Positions 16,401 to 23,977 of a DNA stretch of 43,980 bases are shown here, piece after piece; the first letter of the stretch is position 1; the number at the start of each line of letters is the position of its first letter. The stretch is from contig SCUS01000018.1 of the NCBI GenBank assembly GCA_004297725.1, positions 1 to 43,980 on the forward strand, read 5' to 3'. Both the position numbers and the translations under genes were made by a program. The notes beneath the pieces are model-generated. The model searched no databases. It saw only the letters and a list, made by a program, of their open reading frames with translations, and was not told the DNA's origin. This DNA comes from Myxococcaceae bacterium (GTDB lineage: Bacteria; Myxococcota_A; Polyangia; Polyangiales; Ga0077539).

Positions 16401-16880
16401 CGCGTCCTGCGCGTTGGGCCGGTGCTTGAGCTCCACCGTCGCGACGGGAACCCCGTTGAGCGAGAACAGGAGGTCGACGGTCTTGGTCGTCCCCTGCTCG
16501 ATCGGCGCCTGCCGGGTGACCACGAGGCGGTTGCGCGCCGCCCGCGCGGTCGTCGCCGGGTTGAAGTCGTTGGGCGGTGGGAAGCACGCCAGCTCGATGG
16601 TCTCGCCCTCGAAGGGGAAGCCCTTGCGCAGCACCTCCGGGGTGCTGCTCTTGTCGAGCGCCTCGGCAAGCGCGTTCACGAGGCGCTGACCGAGCACCTC
16701 GCCGTACGCCCGGTCGAGGCGGGCCCACTGCTCGGGGTGGGCGTCACGCAGCCAGTCGAGGAGGTCGTCGGGGACGAGCGCGCGGGCGGGCAGCACCCGC
16801 GCGCGGTCGCCGAGGATCCAACCGCTCGCGACCAGCGCGTCGACGATGGCGGTCTCCAGGTGCTCCTCGGCGGGGGTCAT
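13428..16880 (-). CDS. hsdR: type I restriction enzyme R subunit HsdR
   Basis: A 1150-residue motor/endonuclease subunit of a type I restriction-modification complex, which translocates and cleaves unmethylated DNA. The N-terminal nuclease has D136 (VDLLFS) and E150-x-K152 (ATVELKHRPN). Helicase domain 1 has Walker A HSAGSGKSN (300-308) and a DEAH box (LLDEAHSG); TATPHPETLHS is motif III. Domain 2 has ANKYQTGFDQPLL and QTLSRLNR (motifs V and VI). The C-terminal 300 residues are helical and would contact HsdM. It begins 1 nt after the hsdS stop, so it is translated from the same message. The length and motif set indicate an intact enzyme. Confidence 0.95.
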   Translation of the reverse strand: MTPAEEHLETAIVDALVASGWILGDRARVLPARALVPDDLLDWLRDAHPEQWARLDRAYGEVLGQRLVNALAEALDKSSTPEVLRKGFPFEGETIELACFPPPNDFNPATTARAARNRLVVTRQAPIEQGTTKTVDLLFSLNGVPVATVELKHRPNAQDAGDARRQYQARPKNLPIFRWPTRAVVHFAVDDHEAWMTTRVDGAGTAFVPFNRGTPGGGGNPPNPDGYPTDYLWKDVWSRESFLSLLQRYVRLLLVPVERDGRFVQERRLLFPRWHQRDAVRALVADVTERGPGQRYLIEHSAGSGKSNTIAWLAWHLADMPYEGGHLFDKVVVVTDRTVLDSQLAHTIEQMTATPAQVRHVREHVREARRERRASSDGATATGGGALVEALDDPSVRVVIVTAQTFLHANEALDDRARRSFAVLLDEAHSGVGEKTDAAMSRALGEAAEDGGDPLLTYALQRQHRNQSLFAFTATPHPETLHSYGRFDPLANTYAAFHRYTMAQAIAEGFIVDPRRGYLRYESYFRLRGVGVDDPEVDQKTATAAIMREVSKDPKVMGAKSHVIARHFLEKVRGTLGGKARAMVVAPSRDAAVRYGRALRAALDAQGAEDVGVLVAFSGAVTDAVTGETVTEAQLNGCKESELPQRFASEPNRILVVANKYQTGFDQPLLAAMYIDRTLEGVQAVQTLSRLNRPHGPGAKQVFALDFVNGTEVLDGFARFLDGTTLGDPPTPEMLDGLRARLDVEGVYTEAEVFTVAELVITSGGLSEQERQARIAGLISLAVARFGALPPVAQERFRGALTEFLRLHGLLSQVVLAPDRDLEARAVYGAWLVKSLGGEAPTRAYVDLKGKIEVEYVRVVKGAGYLAEPGPGDDDGPPGEVTLNTRSGMRPADPVVRLSELLAQLNERYGVGAAPADRSTLEAIIAELLRDEEVLDAVRVNADARELVRDREIQRAIRRRFRERQREGGALAERFHDDEALRDELMQVVLEMVQRRAPAAAEGELTAEELARLAELGVLRNGLEPRLRGFVRRTLEGAYGGQWFAELMRSVPMAERERLAGVAPEAVLRERLYLSTLVAVIERQWAAAFAAVLEGAPAAERLSRAQCVALLEVLNAHREDAHAKPIRETDLTTVRAVAAQLHRVLDRVGS

Positions 16881-16881
16881 G

Positions 16882-18225
16882 TCAGTGGGTCTCCTCGGGG
16901 CGCAAGCGCCCCGTCACCGCAGCCGTGATGAGCGACTGGCGGTACTCGTGCAGCAGTTCGATGGCGCGGCGGGTCTTCTCCGCGGCGGCATCGATGGGGG
17001 CGGCGTGCTCGTCGAGAAACGCCGCGATGCGGCGCTGCTCCGCCTTCGGGGGAACGGGCAACACGAGTCGCCTCAGCTCGCGCAGGTTCAGGCCGCGCAC
17101 CGTCGCGCCGACGGTGCGGTGCGCGATCTCGATCTGGATCGGCGTCGAGCGAAGGACATGCAACAGCCAGCCCGTGTCGGTCTTGGCGGTTGGCGCGATG
17201 CGCGCGGCGTCCTGGGTGAGGTTCGCTCCCTCCAAGCTCGGCGGGACCTGCGCGACGAGACCGACGGTGCCGCGGATCGAGATCACAAGATCGCCGCCCT
17301 TCAAGCGGGAGCGTCCGTAGCTCGCTTCGATCGCGCGCGTGGTTCGGTGAAGCCGCTCGGGCGTCAAGCGCTCTTGTGTGCAGTCGCCGCTCTTCACGAT
17401 CGGAACGCCATCGGCGACATTTTCCCCTGGCAACACGATCCCGTAGGTAATCGGTCGGCTCGGATCGACGAGTCTACGAAGATCGATGACGTTCCAGGTC
17501 ACGGGGATCAGGCCAATCCACGAGACGCCGCTCTCGCGCATCGGCGCCGCCGGATCGAGTCCGCGAGTGACGGCATCCGACGTCAACGTGCGGCGTCGTT
17601 CGGCGAGAAGGTCGAGATTGCGCTCGTGTTCTGCGACGGCCGAGTCGATCGTGGCGATACTCCGATCTAGAAATCGAGCGATCGATCGCTGTTCAGCGAG
17701 CGGCGGCAGTGGCATGTGCCAAGAGTAGATAGTTCGCTGACTGATCTTGACCATGGTGGCGTTCGAGCCCTGTGCGTCGGCACGGCACTGGGTTCGCCCA
17801 ATGCTGGAGAGCAGCACCATCGCCAGGTATTCGGGCACGCATACGCTCTCTGTGCAGTGCAGTCGAAACACCAGATCGGAGATCATCAGGTGTGGCCGCA
17901 CCACTTTGACGCGACACACATCGCCCACGCGCTCACGGGTGTTTGCTCTCGTCACCAGTAGGTCACCGCTCCGGATCTCCAGGGGCGTCGCGGGCGCCTC
18001 GTGCTCCGGCAGTGCCTTGTTCTCGGCGTGATCGAAGCATCCCGCTCGGATGGCGCTCAGCTTGATAACACCCCACTCCTCGCCCTCTGCTGGGCGGCTC
18101 AGGCACTGCGGGCTCCATCCTTGCTCGATTCTCTCGAGCACCCGCGACAGGCGGGTCATCTCCCAATCCGACGGGATCTCCCCCAGCCACGCGACCCCGC
18201 TGTGCTTCCTCGTCCGTGTGTTCAC
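16882..18225 (-). CDS. hsdS: type I restriction specificity subunit HsdS
   Basis: A 447-residue DNA-recognition subunit. It has two target-recognition domains, each followed by a conserved helix: the first half starts at GVAWLGEIPSDWEMTRLS and ends with PPLAEQRSIARFLDRSIATI, and the second starts at GVSWIGLIPVTWNVIDLR and ends with PPKAEQRRIAAFLDEHAAPI. This half-repeat layout gives a bipartite target sequence. The GTG start at 18225 overlaps the hsdM stop by 4 nt. Specificity cannot be deduced from sequence. No recombinase or second hsdS copy that would suggest phase variation is present next to it. Confidence 0.95.
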   Translation of the reverse strand: MNTRTRKHSGVAWLGEIPSDWEMTRLSRVLERIEQGWSPQCLSRPAEGEEWGVIKLSAIRAGCFDHAENKALPEHEAPATPLEIRSGDLLVTRANTRERVGDVCRVKVVRPHLMISDLVFRLHCTESVCVPEYLAMVLLSSIGRTQCRADAQGSNATMVKISQRTIYSWHMPLPPLAEQRSIARFLDRSIATIDSAVAEHERNLDLLAERRRTLTSDAVTRGLDPAAPMRESGVSWIGLIPVTWNVIDLRRLVDPSRPITYGIVLPGENVADGVPIVKSGDCTQERLTPERLHRTTRAIEASYGRSRLKGGDLVISIRGTVGLVAQVPPSLEGANLTQDAARIAPTAKTDTGWLLHVLRSTPIQIEIAHRTVGATVRGLNLRELRRLVLPVPPKAEQRRIAAFLDEHAAPIDAAAEKTRRAIELLHEYRQSLITAAVTGRLRPEETH

Positions 18226-20327
18226 CCCAGCACCTGTTCCATCAGCGCGCGCAGATCACGGTCGACGATGCGCAGCTCCTCCAGCACGACTTCCGGGGCG
18301 CGTGGCACCTCATAGGTGTGGAAGTAGCGCGTCACCGGGATCTCGCACCCGACGCGTACTTTCTTCGGGTCGTACCAGACGTCGCGCTCGAAGGGCCGCA
18401 CTTCGCGCTCCAGGTAGGCCTCGATCTCCTCCGTCAGCGGGACATGTTCCGTGTCGCGCAACTCCGGGTCGGCGATGACCTTGCCGTCGTCGTCGAGCAC
18501 CGGCGGCGCCGCCGGGTCCCGCTCCCCGAGCGCCTGGAGCACCATCTCCCGCAGATCGGCGCCCATCCGGACCCCGGCCTTCTGCGCGGCCGCCTCCAGC
18601 GCGGGCGCGAACTCCGACCACGACGCGAACACCTTCCCTGGGTCGATCGTCGCGAGGGCCCCGCGCAGCGCCGCGAGCTTCGCGTCCATGCCCGCGCCCT
18701 TGGCGAGGGTGCGAGCGCGGCGCTCGCCGAGGGAGGCCTCGGTGCCGACGGCGGCGACCCGCTCGGGCGTGGCGGCGAAGCGCATGCGCAGCGGGTACTC
18801 GACGGTGACCTCCCGGTAGCCGAGCTCGTCGGCCGCGATGATGCGGCTCTGCGGCCCCTCGGCGAAGTCGCGGTAGAGCGCGACGATGGTCTCGCGTGCG
18901 CGGTCGCTGATCTCATTGCGCTTCCCGCCGAGCGCCCGCTTCATGCGGTCCCCGAGGCCGGTGGCGTCGATGAGCTGCACCTTCCCCTTCCGCTCGGCGG
19001 GCTTCTTGTTGGTGAGCAGCCAGAGGTAGGTGGGGATGCCGGTGCCGAAGAAGAGCTGCTCGGGCAGGGCGACGATGGCCTCGAGCAGGTCGTCGGTGAC
19101 GAGCCACTTGCGGATCTCGCTCTCCCCGGAGCCCGCCTTGCCGGTGAAGAGGGGCGAGCCGTTGAGCACGACGGCGATGCGTCCGCCGCCCTGCGACGGC
19201 ACGCGGAGCTTGGAGACCATGTGCTGCACGAAGAGGAGCGAGCCGTCGCTCACGCCGGGGAGGCCGGCGCCGAAGCGGCCCTTCCACTGGGCGTCCTCGT
19301 GCTCGCGGCGGATGGCCTTCTCGTAGCCCTTCCAGTCGACGCCGAAGGGGGGATTGGAGAGCTGCCAGTCGAAGCGCTCGTCGGCGTGGCGGTCCTCGGT
19401 GAGCGTGTTGCCCTGGGCGACGTACTCGGGGTTCTCGCCGCGCACGAGCAGGTCGGCCTGGCAGATGGCCCAGGTCTCCTCGGACCACTCCTGCCCGAAG
19501 AGCAGCGGGCGCGCCTTGGGGTTCTGCTCGCGCAGGCGGTTGTCGGCGACCGAGAGCATGCCGCCGGTGCCGCAGGCGGGGTCGTAGATCTTCGGGCGGA
19601 CGGCGCCCTTCACGAAGCGGTCGCCGCTGCCGGCGAGGCAGAGGTCGACGATGAGGGTGATGACGTCTCGGGGGGTGTACTGCTCCCCCGCCTTCTCGTT
19701 GGCCTGCTCGAGGAACCTCCGGTTAAGGTCCTCGAAGGCGGTGCCCATCATGTGGTTGTCGACCACGGCGGGCGAGAGGTCGACGCCGACGAAGGTCGCG
19801 ACGACGCGGTCGAGCAGGGCGTGCGTCGGGTCGGCGGCGGCGATGCGCTCGAGGTGCGTGACGAGCTTGAACTGCTCGAAGAGCCGCCGGACGTTGCTCG
19901 TGAATCCCCGGAGGTAGGCCTTGAGGTTGTCGAGCAGGTTGCCGGTGCGGGCGCCCGCGAGGTCGAGGTTCGTCTTGTTGAAGAAGGTGAGGTCGTTGAG
20001 CTCGTCGAGGGTGGCCTGCTCGGCCTCGGCCTCGGCGTTCTGGCGCCGTCGCAAGGGGAGGTAGTGCGACTGGTAGAGCGCGTAGACCTCGGCACGCGTC
20101 GGCGCGAGCACGCAGTCGAGGCGCCGCAGCACCGTCATCGGGATGAAGACGTGGCGGTACTCAGAGGGCTGGTACGGCCCGCGGAGCAGGTCGGCCACGC
20201 GGAAGATGAAGGCCGACAGCTCGCTGAAGGACTGGAAGCGCCGGGGCGCGGCAGCCGCCTCGCGGGGGGAGGCGACGTCGAGGGGCAGCGTCGGGTTCGG
20301 GTCGGGGCTCTTGCGGCGGGGCGGCAT
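18222..20327 (-). CDS. hsdM: type I DNA N6-adenine methyltransferase subunit HsdM
   Basis: A 701-residue modification subunit. An N-terminal helical HsdM_N domain (about 30-185) precedes the SAM-dependent methyltransferase core, with SAM-binding motif DPACGTGG (249-256) and catalytic NPPF (325-328). The C-terminal 200 residues are helical and contain the region that packs on HsdS. It methylates adenine in the target chosen by HsdS and so protects the host. The start ATG at 20327 is preceded by a weak GGAG; the open frame upstream of it is GC-rich noise. First gene of hsdM-hsdS-hsdR, all joined by overlaps or a 1-nt gap. Confidence 0.95.
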   Translation of the reverse strand: MPPRRKSPDPNPTLPLDVASPREAAAAPRRFQSFSELSAFIFRVADLLRGPYQPSEYRHVFIPMTVLRRLDCVLAPTRAEVYALYQSHYLPLRRRQNAEAEAEQATLDELNDLTFFNKTNLDLAGARTGNLLDNLKAYLRGFTSNVRRLFEQFKLVTHLERIAAADPTHALLDRVVATFVGVDLSPAVVDNHMMGTAFEDLNRRFLEQANEKAGEQYTPRDVITLIVDLCLAGSGDRFVKGAVRPKIYDPACGTGGMLSVADNRLREQNPKARPLLFGQEWSEETWAICQADLLVRGENPEYVAQGNTLTEDRHADERFDWQLSNPPFGVDWKGYEKAIRREHEDAQWKGRFGAGLPGVSDGSLLFVQHMVSKLRVPSQGGGRIAVVLNGSPLFTGKAGSGESEIRKWLVTDDLLEAIVALPEQLFFGTGIPTYLWLLTNKKPAERKGKVQLIDATGLGDRMKRALGGKRNEISDRARETIVALYRDFAEGPQSRIIAADELGYREVTVEYPLRMRFAATPERVAAVGTEASLGERRARTLAKGAGMDAKLAALRGALATIDPGKVFASWSEFAPALEAAAQKAGVRMGADLREMVLQALGERDPAAPPVLDDDGKVIADPELRDTEHVPLTEEIEAYLEREVRPFERDVWYDPKKVRVGCEIPVTRYFHTYEVPRAPEVVLEELRIVDRDLRALMEQVLG

Positions 20328-20945
20328 GGCGTGGGGTGAGGCTCCAGGGGGAAGGACGTCCGCCGCGGTCGGGATCTGACACCGATGCCTCCGCGAGTCG
20401 GGGCGCGGAGGGTACCAACGACGGCACGGCCCTGCCGGACATATCGCGGAGCCTCGTCCCCGTCGCGCGGCGACAGATCGTCGGAACGGATCGGGCGGCA
20501 AGCGTCGTACGGAAGGCTGGAGCGACGAAGATGCCCCCCAGATCGTGAACCGTACGCCTCGCAACCCTGGCGCCTCGAGGACGACGAGTACCCTTTGCTC
20601 GCGACCCTCTCCGCGGGCCACTTCTACCGTGCCGTTCGCGTGCGTGGGCGGCCGAGCAGCACGAGGCGTGGCAGGAGGGCAGTCGCTGGCTGAACATGGC
20701 CCTGCTCGCCGAGCACGAGAAGGAGGTTCTGCGCAGCGTCGCCTGATCACGCCATCGCCACGGCCCTGAAAGCGTTTGCAGAGCTTGCGGCACACGACCC
20801 GGCTCGGTCGCCGACGTGTGCGTCCGAACACGCACCCGAGAAAGCCCCGCAGCGACTTTGACAAGGGCGCGCCCGTGCCCGACCAATGCCGGGGAGCGGG
20901 GACGACCCCTGGCTCGCGGTGCGAATCGAGCGAGACAACTTCACG
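20328..20945. other. 618-bp divergent region with a gene remnant
   Basis: Upstream of both hsdM (leftward) and the FG-GAP lipoprotein gene (rightward). The only coding-like signal is the frameshifted remnant near 20560-20746, listed separately. No other conserved gene, tRNA or clear hairpin was recognised. Confidence 0.6.
20560..20746 (+). pseudogene. frameshifted gene remnant
   Basis: One frame reads a coding-like stretch (EDDEYPLLATLSAGHFYRAV) up to about 20635. The next frame continues as AWAAEQHEAWQEGSRWLNMA and ends ...EHEKEVLRSVA at the TGA 20744-20746. Joining the two gives one plausible helical protein end, so a frameshift near 20636 is likely. The family is unknown. Confidence 0.35.
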
Positions 20946-22970
20946 ATGAACCACGCCACGCTCCTCGGTGTCGCCACGTGTCTCGCGCTCGCCGCGTGCG
21001 GTAGCGACCGGCCCCCGACGACCATCGACGACGCCGCCCACCCCCCGTCGGACACCCCCCGCCCCGACGCGTCGACGCTCGACGTCGCGGTCGCGATGGA
21101 CGTCATCGCGCCGGCGGACGCGGGGCTCGACGTTCGCGTTGCCGACGGGCTGTCGGGGGAAGACGTCCCCGTCGACGAGGTGCTCGTGGCAGACGTCGCG
21201 CCCTCGGACGCCGGCTCGCGGGACGCAGGGGCGCCAGAGCGAGACGTCTCTCCCGACGGCGCCGCTGACGACGCCTCCGACGGGTCCGCCGACGTCCCGG
21301 AGGCCTCCGATGTCGGCGTCGGGTGCGCCGCCGGGGCAGAGTCCATCGACGGCGGCTGTGCTCCCACGGCTCCGCGCCCCCTGTCGCCCCAGTCGCTTTG
21401 CGAATCGACCTCGCGGCGCCCGGTCTTTCGCTGGGCGCTCGCCGTCGGCGTCGACGGCGCGGTCCTCGACCTCTGCCGCGACCGCGACTGCGCGGGGTTG
21501 ATCGAGACCGTCCGTGTGAACGGAACGAGCGCCCGACCGATCGCCGAACTGCCCGCCCGTTCGGCGATCTTCTGGCGCTTGCGCGGACTCGACGGGCGCG
21601 GTGCGGAGGGGGTGAGGCATTCGCCGGTGTGGTTGCTCCACACCCCGACGCGCAGCACGCCCGTGGAGACCTGCGGTGCGCCGCACCTGGACGTCAACGG
21701 TGACGGGTACGACGACGTCGCGGCCGGCGCGGTCAACGCCTGGAACCAGACCGGCGAGGTGCACGTGTTTCTGGGCGGCCCCGGCGGGGTGGTCGCCACC
21801 CCCTACCGTGTCTTGTCAGGTCGAGGCGTGGGCGGCGCTTTCGGCGCCGCGCTCGCGAGCGCGGGCGATCTCAACGGCGACGGCTACGGCGAGCTCGTCG
21901 TCGGGGCGCCCCGAGCCACCCCAGGCGAGGTCGCCGGGGTTGGCACGGCGAGCGTGTACTTCGGCGGCCCCGGCGGCTTCACCGGGCTCCCCTTCGTATT
22001 GCAGGGCGTGACCGTGGGTGAGCACGTGGGCGCGTCCGTGGCGGGCATCGGCGACCTCGACGGCGACGGCTACGGTGACCTCGCGGTCGGGGCGACGAGC
22101 GACCTCGACGGCTCCTTTGGCCGGGGCCGCGTCGACGTCTTCCGGGGCGGCGCCACGGGAGTCGGGGCGGCTCCGTCGTACACGCGCACCGGCACGACTA
22201 CGAGCGCCTTCTTCGGCAGCGAGGTCGCGAGCGCGGGCGACGTCAACGGGGACGGCTTCGCGGATCTCTTCGTGGGGGCGCCTCTCGGGAGCGTCGCCGG
22301 TCGCGATCGGGTCGGTACGGCGAGCGTCTATCTGGGCGGCGCCGCGGGTCTCGCCGCGTCCCCGGCGCGCGTGTGGGCCGGCGACTCTCTCGACTCGCGT
22401 TTCGGCAGCGCGCTGGCCGGCGCGGGCGACGTCAACGGAGACGGGTTCTCCGACCTCGTGGTGGGGGCCTGGCAAGAGACCGTCGGAGGTGAAACCGGGA
22501 GGGGCGCGGCCAGCGTGTATCTGGGCGGGGCGACAGGACCCGGGGCGGCTGCCGCGCGCGTCATCGCCGACGGACTGATCTTCGGTCGGGCCGTGGCGGG
22601 CGCCGGCGATCTCGACGGTGATGGATATGGCGACCTCCTCGTCGGCGAAGCCTACGGGGGGTCGGGCCGGGTGCGGGTGTACCTGGGCAGCTCGTCGGGG
22701 ATCGGGCCGGCGGCGGCGCGGGTGTTGAACGGCGACCTCTCGCACGACGACTTCGGCAGCGCGGTCGCGGGCGCTGGCGACCTCAACGGCGACGGGCTGT
22801 CCGACTTCCTCGTGGGCGCTCACTGGGCCAGCCCGGGCCGCCTCCAGGCCGCGGGTAGCGTGAGCGTCTACCTGGGAAGGATGGGCGCAGTGAGCGCGAC
22901 CCCGGCGCGCGTCCTGGCGGGCACCCGGAGCTACGACGGGTTGGGGGCCACGGTCGCGCTCGTCCATTGA
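20946..22970 (+). CDS. FG-GAP repeat lipoprotein (seven-bladed beta-propeller)
   Basis: A 674-residue predicted outer-surface lipoprotein. The signal peptide has lipobox Cys19 (ALAAC). Residues 20-130 are an Asp/Ala/Pro-rich spacer. From about 245 there are seven FG-GAP/integrin-alpha-type repeats, each with a Ca-binding DxNGDGxxD loop followed by a VGA strand: DVNGDGYDDVAAGA, DLNGDGYGELVVGA, DLDGDGYGDLAVGA, DVNGDGFADLFVGA, DVNGDGFSDLVVGA, DLDGDGYGDLLVGE and DLNGDGLSDFLVGA. Seven copies match a closed propeller. The start at 20946 is chosen because the signal peptide begins there; the frame is open 60 nt further upstream. Role unknown; likely adhesion or calcium-dependent binding. Confidence 0.88.
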   Translation: MNHATLLGVATCLALAACGSDRPPTTIDDAAHPPSDTPRPDASTLDVAVAMDVIAPADAGLDVRVADGLSGEDVPVDEVLVADVAPSDAGSRDAGAPERDVSPDGAADDASDGSADVPEASDVGVGCAAGAESIDGGCAPTAPRPLSPQSLCESTSRRPVFRWALAVGVDGAVLDLCRDRDCAGLIETVRVNGTSARPIAELPARSAIFWRLRGLDGRGAEGVRHSPVWLLHTPTRSTPVETCGAPHLDVNGDGYDDVAAGAVNAWNQTGEVHVFLGGPGGVVATPYRVLSGRGVGGAFGAALASAGDLNGDGYGELVVGAPRATPGEVAGVGTASVYFGGPGGFTGLPFVLQGVTVGEHVGASVAGIGDLDGDGYGDLAVGATSDLDGSFGRGRVDVFRGGATGVGAAPSYTRTGTTTSAFFGSEVASAGDVNGDGFADLFVGAPLGSVAGRDRVGTASVYLGGAAGLAASPARVWAGDSLDSRFGSALAGAGDVNGDGFSDLVVGAWQETVGGETGRGAASVYLGGATGPGAAAARVIADGLIFGRAVAGAGDLDGDGYGDLLVGEAYGGSGRVRVYLGSSSGIGPAAARVLNGDLSHDDFGSAVAGAGDLNGDGLSDFLVGAHWASPGRLQAAGSVSVYLGRMGAVSATPARVLAGTRSYDGLGATVALVH

Positions 22971-23026
22971 CCTCACCGCCCGGAGCGCCCCCGCGATGGC
23001 GGCTAACGGTCCGACTCTGGGAGGGT

Positions 23027-23057
23027 TGAGGCCCTCGCCTTCCAGGCGAGGGCCTCA
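23027..23057. terminator. 14-bp perfect hairpin after the FG-GAP lipoprotein gene
   Basis: Arms 23027-23040 and 23044-23057 are exact complements with a 3-nt loop, 56 nt after the stop. There is no T run, so it may slow or stabilise the transcript end rather than act as a classic intrinsic terminator. Confidence 0.6.
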
Positions 23058-23216
23058 GCATCGTGGCACGTCCAGGGCGTCGGGCACTTCGACGATCGCG
23101 TACGTCTTCAGCGCGTGGCCCGCTGGGGGTAGTAGGCCGCGCCGATGACCGACAGCCCCGCGCCCCCGATGCGGACGTCGACGTAGGCGGGCGTCGCGGT
23201 GTCCGACGAACTCATC
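23055..23216 (-). pseudogene. possible small frameshifted ORF
   Basis: On the minus strand a coding-like start (MSSSDTATPAYVDVRIGGAG) runs into AAYYPQ and is then continued, after a frame change, by HALKTYAIVEVPDALDVPRC before the stop. Joined, it would be about 53 residues. The family is unknown and the call is weak. Confidence 0.25.
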
Positions 23217-23505
23217 CCGCGTTCCTCGCGGCGCTCGGGGAAAGGAAGCGCGCCCTGACGCGCGCGAGCCCCGTCGCGTCGCACGGCGGCCACGACCCCG
23301 CCGTTGGAGCTCTCCTGCGTGTGGCGTGACTCCCTGAAGGTAGGTGTGTTCCCTACCATTCGACAGGCTAGAGCCGCGTCGGAGCGTCTCGCGACACAAG
23401 CTAGGCTTCGTAGAGTTGACACGCCCTGACAGACAGATACTGTGCGCGCTTCGCAAACTCGGACATGGTGTTTTGAGCCTCTGCGGAGCGAAACCTAGGA
23501 CCCTG

Positions 23506-23534
23506 TTGCCCTGAATCTCCGTCACGCGTATAGT
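23506..23534 (+). promoter_or_regulatory. predicted sigma70-type promoter of the rightward defence-like block
   Basis: TTGCCC (23506-23511) and TATAGT (23529-23534) with a 17-nt spacer, about 100 nt upstream of the 69-residue protein gene. The dyad GTCAC-N7-GTGAC covers the -10 element and could be an operator. Confidence 0.4.
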
Positions 23535-23631
23535 GACTTAGTGCAGTGACAATACATGCGCTGCGGTGAGGTAGCCTGCGGTGCACAGGTTGTTCACGAC
23601 ACGAAAAGGTTCACCAGCAGTGGAGGATGTC

Positions 23632-23841
23632 ATGGATCGTAAGGATCAAGATCAGGCACAGGCCGTTCAGGCCGAAGCCCCTCTCGAAGGCAGGACTCGT
23701 CGCAACGTCCTGCTGCTCCCCAACCCCCTCGGTGCGGTTCCCCGCGATCAGGCCTCAATCCGCGCCAACACGGCGCAGCTTCGCAGCGCCATTCGTCAGC
23801 GCCGCGCCCAGAACGAGAAGTCCGGCCAGCCCAACCTCTGA
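23632..23841 (+). CDS. small basic protein of unknown function
   Basis: A 69-residue protein, hydrophilic with a basic helical C-terminal half (ANTAQLRSAIRQRRAQNEK). The N-terminal third is rich in Q, E and A, and a short hydrophobic stretch (RRNVLLLPNPLG) lies in the middle. The start at 23632 is supported by GGAGG 7 nt upstream. It is first in the rightward block that leads to the Argonaute operon and is followed by its own terminator hairpin, so it is probably made in excess over, or independently of, the genes after it. No family is recognised; a small regulator or accessory peptide is possible. Confidence 0.6.
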   Translation: MDRKDQDQAQAVQAEAPLEGRTRRNVLLLPNPLGAVPRDQASIRANTAQLRSAIRQRRAQNEKSGQPNL

Positions 23842-23868
23842 GGCCTCGGCCCTTCTTCCTTCCTCACC

Positions 23869-23895
23869 CACCCCAGCACGCTCGCGTCTGGGGTG
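23869..23895 (+). terminator. intrinsic terminator-like hairpin after the 69-residue protein gene
   Basis: Arms 23869-23876 and 23888-23895 are exact complements, with three further pairs inside the loop, followed by TTCCTTTAT. It separates the small gene from the nucleotidyltransferase-GAF gene. Confidence 0.6.
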
Positions 23896-23977
23896 TTCCT
23901 TTATCTAGCGCAGGCAGTCCGAAACCACCCTGACATGGTCAGGTCCACGTTGGCGTTCACGCGGGGAGTCGCAGTTC

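Larger units (their letters stand above)
22971..23631. other. 661-bp region with terminator, remnants and a predicted promoter
   Basis: No confident intact gene. It holds a strong hairpin (23027-23057) after the lipoprotein gene, a possible frameshifted minus-strand fragment (23055-23216) and a predicted promoter (23506-23534) for the rightward defence-like block. A 5-bp dyad GTCAC-N7-GTGAC (23521-23537) overlaps the -10 region. Confidence 0.6.

Noticed and set aside
13278..16928. Very long open frame (1216 codons) on the plus strand opposite hsdR
   Set aside because: It is antisense to a clear hsdR gene, is extremely rich in Arg, His and Val, and exists because GC-rich third positions suppress stop codons on the opposite strand.
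18216..20339. Long plus-strand open frame opposite hsdM
   Set aside because: Antisense shadow of hsdM with low-complexity Glu/Val/Leu composition and no domain.
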